Assembly (NCBI GenBank): GCA_003130845.1
Contig: QEXW01000062.1
Span: 1-57,225, forward strand
Direction of reading: 5' to 3'
DNA: 57,225 nt
Source of the DNA: Anaerolineae bacterium
GTDB lineage: Bacteria > Chloroflexota > Anaerolineae > Anaerolineales > Villigracilaceae
Below, piece by piece: positions 43,281 to 52,042 of this stretch. A program made the position numbers and the translations under genes. The notes beneath the pieces are model-generated. The model searched no databases. It was given only the letters and a program-made list of their open reading frames with translations, and had not been told where the DNA came from. Each line of letters opens with the position of its first letter. The stretch's first letter is position 1.

Positions 43281-46085
43281 ATGCCAATCTATCGTTTCGT
43301 TGTTCGTTTCAACCGGCCCGACCCGCGTTCTGCCGGGTATTTGGCTGATGCGCATGCGCTAGGGTTTCAGGACCTGAAATACCTGGAATGTCAAGATTTG
43401 TATTTTATCGAGGGCCAACTATTGCAACAAGATGTGCAGCGGTTGGCTCTCGAACTTTTGAGTGACCCGGTCGTTCAATCGGTAGAGAGTACGACTTTGC
43501 CGGCGGAAGACCGACGGACCGATGCTGTTACGGTGGTTGAAGTGGCGTATCGGCCGGGGGTGACTGACCCGGTTGCGCATGAAATTGTCCGTGCAGCGCA
43601 TGAACTTGGTCTGCGGGGTGTTCAACGGGCTGCAACTGGTCTGCGGTTTATTTTGGCAGGGTTGCCTGTGCAACAAGTGAATCGGTTGACGGCGCAGTTA
43701 CTTGCAAATACTGTCATCCAGCATTGGACTTTGGGTTTTATCACACCAACTTTCCCCGAACAGGCCCAATCAAGCGGTCAAGTGGAAATCATCCCTATTC
43801 GTGCTCTCTCGGCACAGGAGTTGCTGGATGTTTCGTTGCAACGTCGTGCTGCTCTGGACCTGGCTGAAATGCAGGCCATTCAGGCCTATTACTGCAAGAT
43901 AGACCGCGACCCGACGGATGTGGAATTTGAGACCATTGCGCAAACGTGGAGTGAGCATTGTGTTCACAAAACGTTCAAGGCGCGCGTTGCAGTTGATGCT
44001 TCGCCATTGGCTGATACTCCATATCCTGCTGAAGTCAATTCCATCATCAAAACGTACTTAAAGGCCGTTACCGACAAGATTAACGCGCCGTGGGTGGTTT
44101 CGGCATTTGTAGATAATGCTGGGATTATCGAATTCGATGAGGAATTCGAGGTTTCTTTCAAGGTTGAGACACACAATCACCCTTCGGCTATCGAGCCGTT
44201 TGGCGGGGCGAATACGGGCGTTGGCGGGGTCATCCGCGATATTTTGGGTGTAAGCGCTAAACCGATTGCGAATACCGATGTCTTATGCTTTGGGCCGCAA
44301 AACTTGGCTCCAGACAGTCTACCGGAAGGTGTGTTGCACCCGCGCCGAATTCAGAGCGGTGTGGTAGCGGGCGTGCAGGATTATGGCAATAAAATTGGCA
44401 TTCCGACAGTTAACGGTGCGATTTTGTATGATGAGGGCTATATTGCCAATCCCTTGGTTTTCTGTGGCTGTGTGGGGATTGCCCCGAAAGGCAAGCACCG
44501 CAAAACCCCTGAGCGCGGTGACCGTGTGATTGTCCTTGGTGGACGCACCGGGCGCGATGGTTTGCGTGGAGCGACTTTTTCCTCGATGACGATGGATGCC
44601 CAAACTGGCGAGGTTTCCGGTGCTTCCGTGCAAATTGGTGACCCCATCACGGAAAAAGGGTTAATTGATGTCATTACCCGCGCCCGCGATTTGGGGTTGT
44701 ATCACGACATCACGGATTGTGGCGCCGGCGGTCTTTCTTCGGCGGTTGGGGAGATGGCTGCCCATCTGGGGGCGGAGGTTGAATTGCAACATGTCCGGCT
44801 GAAGTATCCGGGCTTGGCTCCTTGGGAAATTTGGCTTTCTGAAGCGCAGGAGCGGATGGTGCTGGCTGTTCCACCCCAAAACGTATCTGCTCTGCAAGGG
44901 CTGTGTGATACTTTTGACACGGAATTGACCGATATTGGTTACTTTACCGGAGAGGGGAAACTGCTGGTGCGCTATGGTGGTAAGGTGGTGTTGGAACTGG
45001 ACAATTATTTCTTGCACCAGGGCATTCCACAGAGGCAACTTCGCGCAGTCATCAACCCATCGGTGCTAGAGAAGCAGGAACTTAGTGTGAAGAAGCCTGC
45101 ACAGATTGACGTGAAAGAGAGGTTGCTTGGGTTGCTTTCGTCCCCGAATATTGCCAGTAAGGCCGGTGTGATTCGGATTTATGACCATGAAGTTCAGGGG
45201 GGGACGGCGGTCAAACCGTTGGTTGGTGTGCAGGCGGATGCGCCCTCTGATGCTGCGGTCATTAAACCGATTGGCACGCGCGGCACACGTGGGATTGTCT
45301 TGGCAAATGGAATTAACCCTGAGTATGGAAAACGCGATCCGTATCGTATGGCGCTTTCAGTGATTGACGAGGCCATTCGTAATGCTGTGGCTGTCGGTGC
45401 GGACCCGCAACGGATTGCCATCTTGGACAACTTTTGTTGGGGTGACCCGAAACGGCCAGAAACGATGGGAACCCTGCTGGAAGCGGCGCGGGGTTGTTAT
45501 GATGGTGCCCTTTTGTTTGGCGCGCCGTTTATCAGTGGGAAAGATTCTCTGAATAATGAGTATGTAGGCGCTGATGGTCAACGCCATGCCATTCCGCCGA
45601 CTTTGTTGATTTCAGCGATTGGGCTGATTGAGGATGTTGGTCAGGCGGTAACGATGGACTTAAAAGCGCCGGGGAATCGTTTGTATTTGGTTGGCGAATT
45701 GGCGGTCAGGCAGTCCGCTGTTCCGGATGTCCCGCCGCATGTTCCGGCTCTTTACCGTGCTTTGCATCAGGCGATGAAGCAGGGCTGGGTTCAAGCCTGT
45801 CATGATTTGAGCGAGGGCGGTTTGGCTGTTGCTGCAGCAGAGATGTGTATTGGTGGTCGTTTGGGGCTGGTTTTGGATGACTCTCTTTCGGTGGACGCCT
45901 GTTTTGCGGAAGCAAACGGTTGTCTTTTGGCTGAAGTTGCGCCTGCTTTCGAGTCTAGCTTTTGTGCTCTGTTTGCGGGGTTGCCCCTCCAGAAAATTGG
46001 TGATGTCATCTCTGAACCGGTGCTTAAGGTCGGTGGGGCTGAAATTTCAGTGGAGGAATTGGTACATGCGTTTATACGCTCGTGA
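43281..46085 (+). CDS. purL: FGAM synthase PurL with N-terminal duplicated PurS-like region (934 aa)
   Basis: Synthetase subunit of step 4 of purine synthesis. The first 165 residues hold two PurS-like halves (about 1-75 and 80-160; the second has VEVAYRPGVTDPVAHEIVRAAHELG), so the separate PurS subunit appears fused here. The core from about 185 shows TWSEHCVHKTF, VETHNHPSAIEPFGGANTGV, ITDCGAGGLSSAVGEMA, GGTAVKPLVG and CHDLSEGGLAVAAAEM. The protein is longer than small PurL (about 740) and shorter than large PurL (about 1300), consistent with PurS2-PurL. No glutaminase domain is attached; purQ follows. AAAGGTGA precedes the ATG. Confidence 0.93.
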   Translation: MPIYRFVVRFNRPDPRSAGYLADAHALGFQDLKYLECQDLYFIEGQLLQQDVQRLALELLSDPVVQSVESTTLPAEDRRTDAVTVVEVAYRPGVTDPVAHEIVRAAHELGLRGVQRAATGLRFILAGLPVQQVNRLTAQLLANTVIQHWTLGFITPTFPEQAQSSGQVEIIPIRALSAQELLDVSLQRRAALDLAEMQAIQAYYCKIDRDPTDVEFETIAQTWSEHCVHKTFKARVAVDASPLADTPYPAEVNSIIKTYLKAVTDKINAPWVVSAFVDNAGIIEFDEEFEVSFKVETHNHPSAIEPFGGANTGVGGVIRDILGVSAKPIANTDVLCFGPQNLAPDSLPEGVLHPRRIQSGVVAGVQDYGNKIGIPTVNGAILYDEGYIANPLVFCGCVGIAPKGKHRKTPERGDRVIVLGGRTGRDGLRGATFSSMTMDAQTGEVSGASVQIGDPITEKGLIDVITRARDLGLYHDITDCGAGGLSSAVGEMAAHLGAEVELQHVRLKYPGLAPWEIWLSEAQERMVLAVPPQNVSALQGLCDTFDTELTDIGYFTGEGKLLVRYGGKVVLELDNYFLHQGIPQRQLRAVINPSVLEKQELSVKKPAQIDVKERLLGLLSSPNIASKAGVIRIYDHEVQGGTAVKPLVGVQADAPSDAAVIKPIGTRGTRGIVLANGINPEYGKRDPYRMALSVIDEAIRNAVAVGADPQRIAILDNFCWGDPKRPETMGTLLEAARGCYDGALLFGAPFISGKDSLNNEYVGADGQRHAIPPTLLISAIGLIEDVGQAVTMDLKAPGNRLYLVGELAVRQSAVPDVPPHVPALYRALHQAMKQGWVQACHDLSEGGLAVAAAEMCIGGRLGLVLDDSLSVDACFAEANGCLLAEVAPAFESSFCALFAGLPLQKIGDVISEPVLKVGGAEISVEELVHAFIRS

Positions 46086-46135
46086 AGTAGCAACGCGTGT
46101 ATCGGTTCCGCATGACTCATAACGGGAATTCTTTT

Positions 46136-46927
46136 ATGAAACCGATTTGTTTGATTGTACAAGCTCATGGCACCAATCGTGACCTGGATGTGGCGGAGGC
46201 TCTAGAGCTGGCTGGTGCGACGCCGGAGTTTGCTCCGCTGAATGAATTGCGCGCGGGCAGAAAGCGTTTTTGCGACTATCAGATGCTTGTTTTGCCTGGT
46301 GGTTTTTCTTATGCTGATGCCCTTGGTGCAGGGAAATTGCTGGCGCTCGACCTGAATTCGTATTTTTCTGATGAAATCAGTGCTTTTGTAGAAGCCGGCA
46401 AGCCTGTGATTGGTATTTGCAATGGTTTTCAGGCTCTGGTCAAATCGGGGATTCTGCCGGGCATGCATTCAAGCCAAGAAAATGGTCGTTTGTCGGCGAC
46501 ATTGACGTTTAATGCACACGGTCATTTCGAGTGTCGCTGGGTGACGTTACAACCTGTTTCTCAGAAATGCGTCTGGACGCGTGGTTTGAATGAATGGATT
46601 ACTTGCCCGGTTGCGCATGGGGAGGGGAATTTTCAGGTCACGTCTCTGTTTCCTCTTGCTTCTTTTCTTGAAAACGAGCAAATTGCTCTGGCGTATATTC
46701 GCCCAGATGGGTTGCCTGCGAATGGAGAGTATCCCTTCAACCCCAATGGTTCGTTGCTAGATATTGCTGGAGTGTGCAATCCGCGCGGCAATGTGCTGGG
46801 TTTGATGCCGCATCCTGAAAATCATATTTATGCTTGGCAGCACCCTCAGTATGCGCGCGGCAAACGGGGTGGCATGGGTTTGATGTTGTTTGAGAACGGT
46901 GTACGGTATGCGACGGAGTTGTTATGA
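46136..46927 (+). CDS. purQ: FGAM synthase glutaminase subunit PurQ (263 aa)
   Basis: Class I glutamine amidotransferase that feeds ammonia to PurL. Catalytic Cys in VIGICNGFQALVKSG (about residue 88), with LPGGFSYADALGAGKL before it and the His/Glu in MPHPENH near the C-terminus. Start at 46136 (MKPICLIVQAHGTN) fits the family N-terminus; in-frame codons at 46097 and 46112 would add unneeded residues. The stop overlaps purC by 4 bases. Confidence 0.94.
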   Translation: MKPICLIVQAHGTNRDLDVAEALELAGATPEFAPLNELRAGRKRFCDYQMLVLPGGFSYADALGAGKLLALDLNSYFSDEISAFVEAGKPVIGICNGFQALVKSGILPGMHSSQENGRLSATLTFNAHGHFECRWVTLQPVSQKCVWTRGLNEWITCPVAHGEGNFQVTSLFPLASFLENEQIALAYIRPDGLPANGEYPFNPNGSLLDIAGVCNPRGNVLGLMPHPENHIYAWQHPQYARGKRGGMGLMLFENGVRYATELL

Positions 46928-47892
46928 TTGCACGCGAACGCTTGTTAGAAGTGTTGCCTTTGGCCTTTGGCGAGTCAAATCTGCCTTTGCCGGGCAAGCA
47001 AAGTGGTAAGGTGCGGGAGTGGTATCCGCTTGCGGGTGGTAAGCGCCTAATCGTGACGACCGACCGACTTTCGGCGTTTGATCGGGTTCTCGCGCGGGTG
47101 CCTTATAAGGGTCAGGTGCTTAATCAGTTATCGGCTTGGTGGTTTGAACAAACTTGTTCGATTTTTCCGAATCACTTGATTGCTGTTCCTGACCCGAATG
47201 TTGCTGTTGTGACGGAGGTCGAGCCGCTGATGGTGGAGGTGATTGTGCGTGGTTACATCAGTGGTGTGACGACGACTGCTTTGTGGTATCGTTATAATTT
47301 GGGTGAACGCGAGATTTATGGCTATCGCTTTCCTGATGGGCTGCGAAAAAATGAGCGTTTGCCGGAACCGATTATTACTCCCACTACCAAAGGCGGTCCG
47401 AGTGGACACGATGAGCGCTTGACTTGTGCCGAAGTGGTTTCTAAAGGCATTCTTGATGACCAAACGTGGGAACAGGTACAGGCTGCTGCGTTGCGTATTT
47501 TTAGGCGGGGTCAGGAATTGGCTGAGCGTGCGGGGTTGATTCTCGTAGATACCAAATATGAGTTTGGGCGCACCCCTGATGGGCGAATTTTGTTGATAGA
47601 TGAGGTTCATACCCCCGATTCTTCTCGTTTTTGGAGGGCGGATACGTATGCGAGTCGCTTCGCTGCAGGGGAGGAGCCGGAGAATTTTGATAAGGAATTT
47701 GTGCGCATGGCTTATGCGGAAAAGGGGTATCGTGGTGAGGGGACACCTCCAGTCATGCCCGATGCGCTTTGGGTAGCGGCTTCTGAGCGTTATATCAGGA
47801 TTTATGAAATGTTGACCGGTGAGACGTTTGTGCCAGGGGAGTATCCGGTGAACGAGAGGTTGCTCGGTAGTTTGAAGATGTTTCTTGTGTAG
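46924..47892 (+). CDS. purC: SAICAR synthetase (322 aa)
   Basis: Adds aspartate to CAIR (step 8). Signatures: SGKVREWYPL, IVTTDRLSAFDRVLARVPYKG, EVIVRGYISGV, PTTKGGPSGHDERL, VDTKYEFG and IDEVHTPDSSRFW. The length is that of the longer yeast/actinobacterial type. Translational coupling to purQ by an ATGA overlap. Confidence 0.96.
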   Translation: MIARERLLEVLPLAFGESNLPLPGKQSGKVREWYPLAGGKRLIVTTDRLSAFDRVLARVPYKGQVLNQLSAWWFEQTCSIFPNHLIAVPDPNVAVVTEVEPLMVEVIVRGYISGVTTTALWYRYNLGEREIYGYRFPDGLRKNERLPEPIITPTTKGGPSGHDERLTCAEVVSKGILDDQTWEQVQAAALRIFRRGQELAERAGLILVDTKYEFGRTPDGRILLIDEVHTPDSSRFWRADTYASRFAAGEEPENFDKEFVRMAYAEKGYRGEGTPPVMPDALWVAASERYIRIYEMLTGETFVPGEYPVNERLLGSLKMFLV

Positions 47893-47920
47893 ACGCTCTA
47901 AAGACAAGAGAGGAGAACGT

Positions 47921-48310
47921 ATGGTTGTCAGGCGCTCATTGTTTGGTGGAAATCTGTTTGGGAGGGTTTTCCTTAAGACGGTGTTGGGCGTATGTGTGGG
48001 GAGCGTGTGCTTTGCTTTGTATGCGTATATTTATAATCTTTTGCATTCTGCTATGGGGTACTTAACTCTTTTTTTGATGGTTGTTTGGGGTTGGCTGTTT
48101 GCGATTTTACCGGCCGTAGTAGGGGTGTTGCTGGTGTGGTTTGGTGGCGGTTTTCGCCTGGAACAGGCTTCGGCGAGACGTTCTTGGTGTCTTGGTTTTG
48201 TTAAGATGTTTTATGGTGTGAATGGTATGTTCGCAAGTCCGGCTTTGGTTGGGGGGTGGATGAATGTACAAGTATTTTCTGAAATTCAAGCAGAGGAACG
48301 TGGCGTATGA
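47921..48310 (+). CDS. Small membrane protein in purine operon (129 aa)
   Basis: Strong ribosome binding site (GAGAGGAG) before ATG 47921. Two or three hydrophobic segments (about residues 12-38, 43-68, perhaps 82-105) with basic flanks. Not recognised. It lies between purC and purE, and its stop overlaps the purE start by 4 bases. It is unusually rich in Gly, Val and Phe. No purine-related motif is visible; a permease subunit is unlikely given its size. Confidence 0.65.
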   Translation: MVVRRSLFGGNLFGRVFLKTVLGVCVGSVCFALYAYIYNLLHSAMGYLTLFLMVVWGWLFAILPAVVGVLLVWFGGGFRLEQASARRSWCLGFVKMFYGVNGMFASPALVGGWMNVQVFSEIQAEERGV

Positions 48311-48804
48311 ATGCTCTGGTTGGAATTATTATGGGCAGTACTTCAGATTGGGAAACAATGCAGAATGCAGCCGAAACGTTGGATGGTTTGGGTATTCCGT
48401 ATGAAGTGCGGGTGGTTTCGGCGCATCGCACCCCCGATTTGTTGTTTGAGTATGCCGAATCGGCTGCTGGGCGCGGTATTGAGGTGATTATTGCCGGGGC
48501 AGGCGGGGCAGCGCATTTGCCGGGAATGACGGCTGCTAAAACGCATTTGCCGGTGTTGGGTGTGCCGGTGCAATCCAAGGCGCTGAATGGGCTGGATTCT
48601 CTGCTTTCAATTGTGCAAATGCCTGCCGGCGTTCCGGTTGGAACGCTGGCGATTGGACGGGCAGGGGCAGTGAATGCCGCGCTTTTGGCGGCAGCGATTG
48701 TTTCGAATGCGCATCCGGAATATCGAGATGGATTGTTAGAATATCGCAACCGACAGACGCAAAGTGTTCTTGCTTCTCCCGACCCACGCGCGCGTGATGC
48801 CTGA
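48307..48804 (+). CDS. purE: N5-CAIR mutase PurE (165 aa)
   Basis: Class I PurE working with PurK in step 6. Signature segments [32 protein letters not shown] (catalytic His), [15 protein letters not shown] and [30 protein letters not shown] are all intact. Starts within the stop of the preceding membrane protein gene. Confidence 0.96.
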   Translation: MNALVGIIMGSTSDWETMQNAAETLDGLGIPYEVRVVSAHRTPDLLFEYAESAAGRGIEVIIAGAGGAAHLPGMTAAKTHLPVLGVPVQSKALNGLDSLLSIVQMPAGVPVGTLAIGRAGAVNAALLAAAIVSNAHPEYRDGLLEYRNRQTQSVLASPDPRARDA

Positions 48805-48842
48805 GGCGGGTAGGATGTTAGATTGCGTTCCTAAGGAGTACT

Positions 48843-49082
48843 ATGATGGGCCGTTGGTGTAACTATCCCTGGGGTTATCTCTTGACGGGTGTGGTTGGAT
48901 TTGTGTTTGGGGCGCTGTTGCTATATGTTATGGAAAATCTGCTCTCTGCACCGAACCCGTCCACGTTGTATTATCGGCAGATGCAATTGTTGTTTGTGGC
49001 GCTGGTTATTTGTGTTATTTCGGTGATTTTGTTTGCGGGCGGGTTGTGGGGCCTGGTGAGTCGGCGACTCTCGAAGAGATGA
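48843..49082 (+). CDS. Two-helix small membrane protein in purine operon (79 aa)
   Basis: TAAGGAG precedes two consecutive ATG codons. Two hydrophobic helices (about residues 10-30 and 48-70) flank a short polar loop with SAPNPSTLYYRQ; the C-terminus is basic (SRRLSKR). Unknown family. Second small membrane protein in the operon, between purE and purK, again without a clear link to purines. Confidence 0.6.
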   Translation: MMGRWCNYPWGYLLTGVVGFVFGALLLYVMENLLSAPNPSTLYYRQMQLLFVALVICVISVILFAGGLWGLVSRRLSKR

Positions 49083-49095
49083 TGAGAGGCGAAGA

Positions 49096-50217
49096 ATGAC
49101 TACGATTGGAATTTTAGGCGCTGGTCAATTGGGACGAATGTTGGCTTTGGCGGGGTATCCACTTGGAATGCGCTTCCGGTTTTTTGACCCGGCGGCTGAT
49201 GCTCCTGCCAAATTGCTGGCGGAACATGTCACCGCAGAGTATGCCGATTTGGACGCTTTGCGCCGTTTTGCCGATGGCTTAGATGTTGTTACCTATGAGT
49301 TTGAGAATGTTCCGGTGGAAACGGTGCGATTTTTAGAGCAGTTTTGTCCGGTGTATCCGCCACCACTGGCGCTGGAGAAGGGACAGGACCGTTTGGTGGA
49401 GAAGCTGTTTTTTCGTATGCTGGGGATTTCTACCCCCGATTTTGCGGCGGTCAGTTCTGATGCGGATTTGGAGAATGCCGCACGGGTGACGGGTTTTCCG
49501 GCAGTGTTGAAAACGCGCCGGATGGGGTATGATGGCAAAGGGCAGTTTACGGTTTGGAATTTGGATGAATTGGGCGGGGCGTTTCGTTCGCTGCAAGGGC
49601 AGCCTGCTATTCTTGAGCAGTTTGTTCCGTTTGAGCGAGAGCTTTCTATCTTGGCGGTGCGCGGTCGGGATGGAGAGATGGTCTTTTATCCACTGATTGA
49701 GAATACACATCGCGAGGGGATTTTGCGTCTTTCGGTGGCGCCTGCTCCACGCCGACCTAAGACTTCGCGGCTGTTGGAGTATCATCAATCTACGCAATCA
49801 TTGGCCGAAATGTATGCTTTGGCTCTGATGAATGCGTTGAATTATGTGGGGGTGTTGGCAATTGAGTTTTTTCAGGTGGGTGACCAATTGCTTGCGAATG
49901 AGATGGCGCCGCGCGTTCATAACAGCGGACATTGGACGTTGCAGGGGGCAGTCACTTCGCAGTTTGAGAATCATGTCCGCGCGGTGACCGGGCTGCCTCT
50001 GGGGAGCACGACTCCCTTGGGGGTGACGGCTATGGTTAATTTGATTGGTCATGTTCCTACTCTCGACTCGATTCTAAAAATAGAAGGCGCACATTTGCAC
50101 TTGTACGATAAGGCTCCGCGTGCTGGGCGTAAGGTGGGGCATATTAATCTGGTGGCGCGTACGCACGAGGAGTTACTCTCTAAGGCAGAAATTATTAAAA
50201 GATTGGTGGAAGGATGA
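49096..50217 (+). CDS. purK: N5-CAIR synthetase PurK (373 aa)
   Basis: ATP-grasp enzyme carboxylating AIR with bicarbonate. N-terminal GILGAGQLGRMLALAGYPLG, YEFENVPVETV, FPAVLKTRRMGYDGKGQF, EQFVPFERELSILAVR and APRVHNSGHWTLQGAVTSQFENH are PurK hallmarks. Normal length. The stop overlaps the purF start. Confidence 0.95.
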   Translation: MTTIGILGAGQLGRMLALAGYPLGMRFRFFDPAADAPAKLLAEHVTAEYADLDALRRFADGLDVVTYEFENVPVETVRFLEQFCPVYPPPLALEKGQDRLVEKLFFRMLGISTPDFAAVSSDADLENAARVTGFPAVLKTRRMGYDGKGQFTVWNLDELGGAFRSLQGQPAILEQFVPFERELSILAVRGRDGEMVFYPLIENTHREGILRLSVAPAPRRPKTSRLLEYHQSTQSLAEMYALALMNALNYVGVLAIEFFQVGDQLLANEMAPRVHNSGHWTLQGAVTSQFENHVRAVTGLPLGSTTPLGVTAMVNLIGHVPTLDSILKIEGAHLHLYDKAPRAGRKVGHINLVARTHEELLSKAEIIKRLVEG

Positions 50218-52022
50218 TGGAATTTGACGATTCGCCACGCGAAGAATGCGGCATTATTGGTGTGTTTGCGCCAAATGAAGATGTGGCGCGCATGACGTTT
50301 TTTGGGTTGTTTGCTCTTCAGCATCGAGGGCAGGAGGCCGCCGGTATTGCGGTGGCCGATGGTCAGGCGATTTCGCTTTATAAAAATGTAGGCTTGGTTT
50401 CACAGGTGTTTCGCGCGGGGACGCTTGATGAGTTGCGCGGTCATTATGCCATTGGGCATACGCGCTATTCAACGACTGGCTCTTCGTTGCTCCGAAATGC
50501 GCAGCCATTTTTGATTGAGACGATGAATGGGCCGTTGGCATTGGCGCATAATGGCAATTTGGTTAATTCGGCCGAGTTACGCGCTGAGTTGATGCGCCAG
50601 GGGGTGGGGTTTTCTTCTTCTTCCGATAGCGAGGTGATGACGATGATGTTGGCACGCGATGCCGGGCCAACGTGGGAAGTGCGCATTAAAGAGGCGATGA
50701 AGAAGTGGGTGGGGGCGTATTCGCTGACGATTCTGACGCGCGATTGTGTCTATGCCGTCCGCGATCCCTGGGGCTTTCGTCCTCTGAGTGTGGGGATGCT
50801 TCCTTCTGGCGGGTACGCAGTGGCTTCCGAAACCGGTGCGTTGCGTACTCTAGGTTGTGAGGCTATCCGTGATGTGCGCCCTGGTGAGATTGTGACTCTT
50901 TCTGATAAGGCGCTTACGGTGACGCAAGCTTTGCCCGCTGTTCAGCCTTCGGCTAAGTGTGTTTTTGAGTTGATTTATTTTGCTCGCCCCGATCAAACTT
51001 GGGAAGGGGTGAATGTCCATGCTGTCCGACAACGGTTGGGGGAGGAGTTGGCACGCGAGTGGGGCAGCGGATTTAGGAGAATTACACGCGATGGTGAGAT
51101 GGTAGCGGATTGGGCAACGGATGGTGAAGCGGATAAGCGGATGTTGGCAGCGGATGGTGAAACGGATAAGCGGATGTTGGCAGCGGATGATGCAACGGAT
51201 GGTGAAACGGATAAGCGGATGTTGGCAGCGGATGATGCAACGGATGGTGAAACGGATAAGCGGATGTTGGCAGCGGATGGTGAAGCGGATAAACGGATAT
51301 TGGCAGCGGATGGTGAAGCGGATAAGCGGATGTTGGCAGCGGATGGGGAAGCGGATAAGCGGATGTTGGCAGCGGATGGTGAAGCGGATAAACGGATATT
51401 GGCAGCGGATGGTGAAGCGGATAAACGGATATTGGCAGCGGATGTGGTGATTCCTGTGCCAGATTCGTCTATTCCGGCAGCCATTGGGTTTTCAAGGGTG
51501 AGCGGGATTCCATATAACGATGGGTTTGTAAAGAACCGTTATGTGGGACGTACGTTCATTGAGCCAACTGATTCTCTGCGTAAGCGCGGGGTTGGGATGA
51601 AGTTCAATGTGATTATTGAGAATGTGCTGGGTAAACGGGTGGTTGTGATTGATGATTCGATTGTGCGGGGTAATACAACCGGTCCCTTGATTAAGCTTTT
51701 ACGTCAGGCAGGGGCGAAGGAAGTGCATATCTGTATCACTTGTCCACCGATTAAGCATCCTTGCTTTATGGGGGTGGATATGGGTACGTATGATGATTTG
51801 ATTGCTCATAAGCGAACTGTTGATGAGATTCGAGATGAGGTCGGCGCAGATTCGCTAACTTTTCTTTCGCTGCAAGGGATGATGCGGGCGGTAGGAAGCA
51901 GTGAAGGGTATTGTCAGGCATGTTTTACGGGCAGGTATCCGGTGCCAGTTGATGTATCAACTGCAAAAACAGGGTTTGAGATGCCAATTCGAGAAAATGG
52001 GCAGAAAAGGAAAAAAGAGTAA
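50214..52022 (+). CDS. purF: Amidophosphoribosyltransferase PurF with in-frame repeat insertion (602 aa)
   Basis: First committed step: PRPP plus glutamine. The N-terminal nucleophile Cys is in REECGIIGVFA (propeptide of about 11 residues), with LQHRGQEAAGI, GHTRYSTTGSS and HNGNLVNS. The phosphoribosyltransferase part has VVIPVPDSSIPAAIGFS, NRYVGRTFI and VVVIDDSIVRGNTTG. Between ELAREWGSG and DVVIPVPDS, where relatives have a short connection, lie about 120 extra residues, mostly nine copies of an 11-residue repeat (ADGEADKRMLA-like). The enzyme is otherwise complete and all motifs intact, so the insertion appears tolerated. Several CXXC-type Fe-S ligands were not identified. Confidence 0.95.
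   Translation: MMEFDDSPREECGIIGVFAPNEDVARMTFFGLFALQHRGQEAAGIAVADGQAISLYKNVGLVSQVFRAGTLDELRGHYAIGHTRYSTTGSSLLRNAQPFLIETMNGPLALAHNGNLVNSAELRAELMRQGVGFSSSSDSEVMTMMLARDAGPTWEVRIKEAMKKWVGAYSLTILTRDCVYAVRDPWGFRPLSVGMLPSGGYAVASETGALRTLGCEAIRDVRPGEIVTLSDKALTVTQALPAVQPSAKCVFELIYFARPDQTWEGVNVHAVRQRLGEELAREWGSGFRRITRDGEMVADWATDGEADKRMLAADGETDKRMLAADDATDGETDKRMLAADDATDGETDKRMLAADGEADKRILAADGEADKRMLAADGEADKRMLAADGEADKRILAADGEADKRILAADVVIPVPDSSIPAAIGFSRVSGIPYNDGFVKNRYVGRTFIEPTDSLRKRGVGMKFNVIIENVLGKRVVVIDDSIVRGNTTGPLIKLLRQAGAKEVHICITCPPIKHPCFMGVDMGTYDDLIAHKRTVDEIRDEVGADSLTFLSLQGMMRAVGSSEGYCQACFTGRYPVPVDVSTAKTGFEMPIRENGQKRKKE
51117..51437 (+). repeat. In-frame 33-bp tandem repeat array inside purF
   Basis: Nine units, most 33 bases (GCGGATGGTGAAGCGGATAA-type start, then GCGGATGTTGGCA), two units extended by 12 bases (GATGATGCAACG). 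Each is read as an 11- or 15-residue unit DGE(A/T)DKR(M/I)LAAD. Variation is limited to a few positions (A/T, M/I, G/D), so the copies are recent or homogenised. The total is 107 codons. A degenerate unit (DGEMVADWA) precedes the array. There are no spacers, so it is not CRISPR. Confidence 0.95.
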
Positions 52023-52042
52023 GCAGGAGAGAGGAGTAACCA

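Noticed and set aside
51117-51437. CRISPR-like array (regular 33-base repeats)
   Set aside because: Units are contiguous with no unique spacers, encode a repeat peptide in frame with purF, and no cas genes are present.
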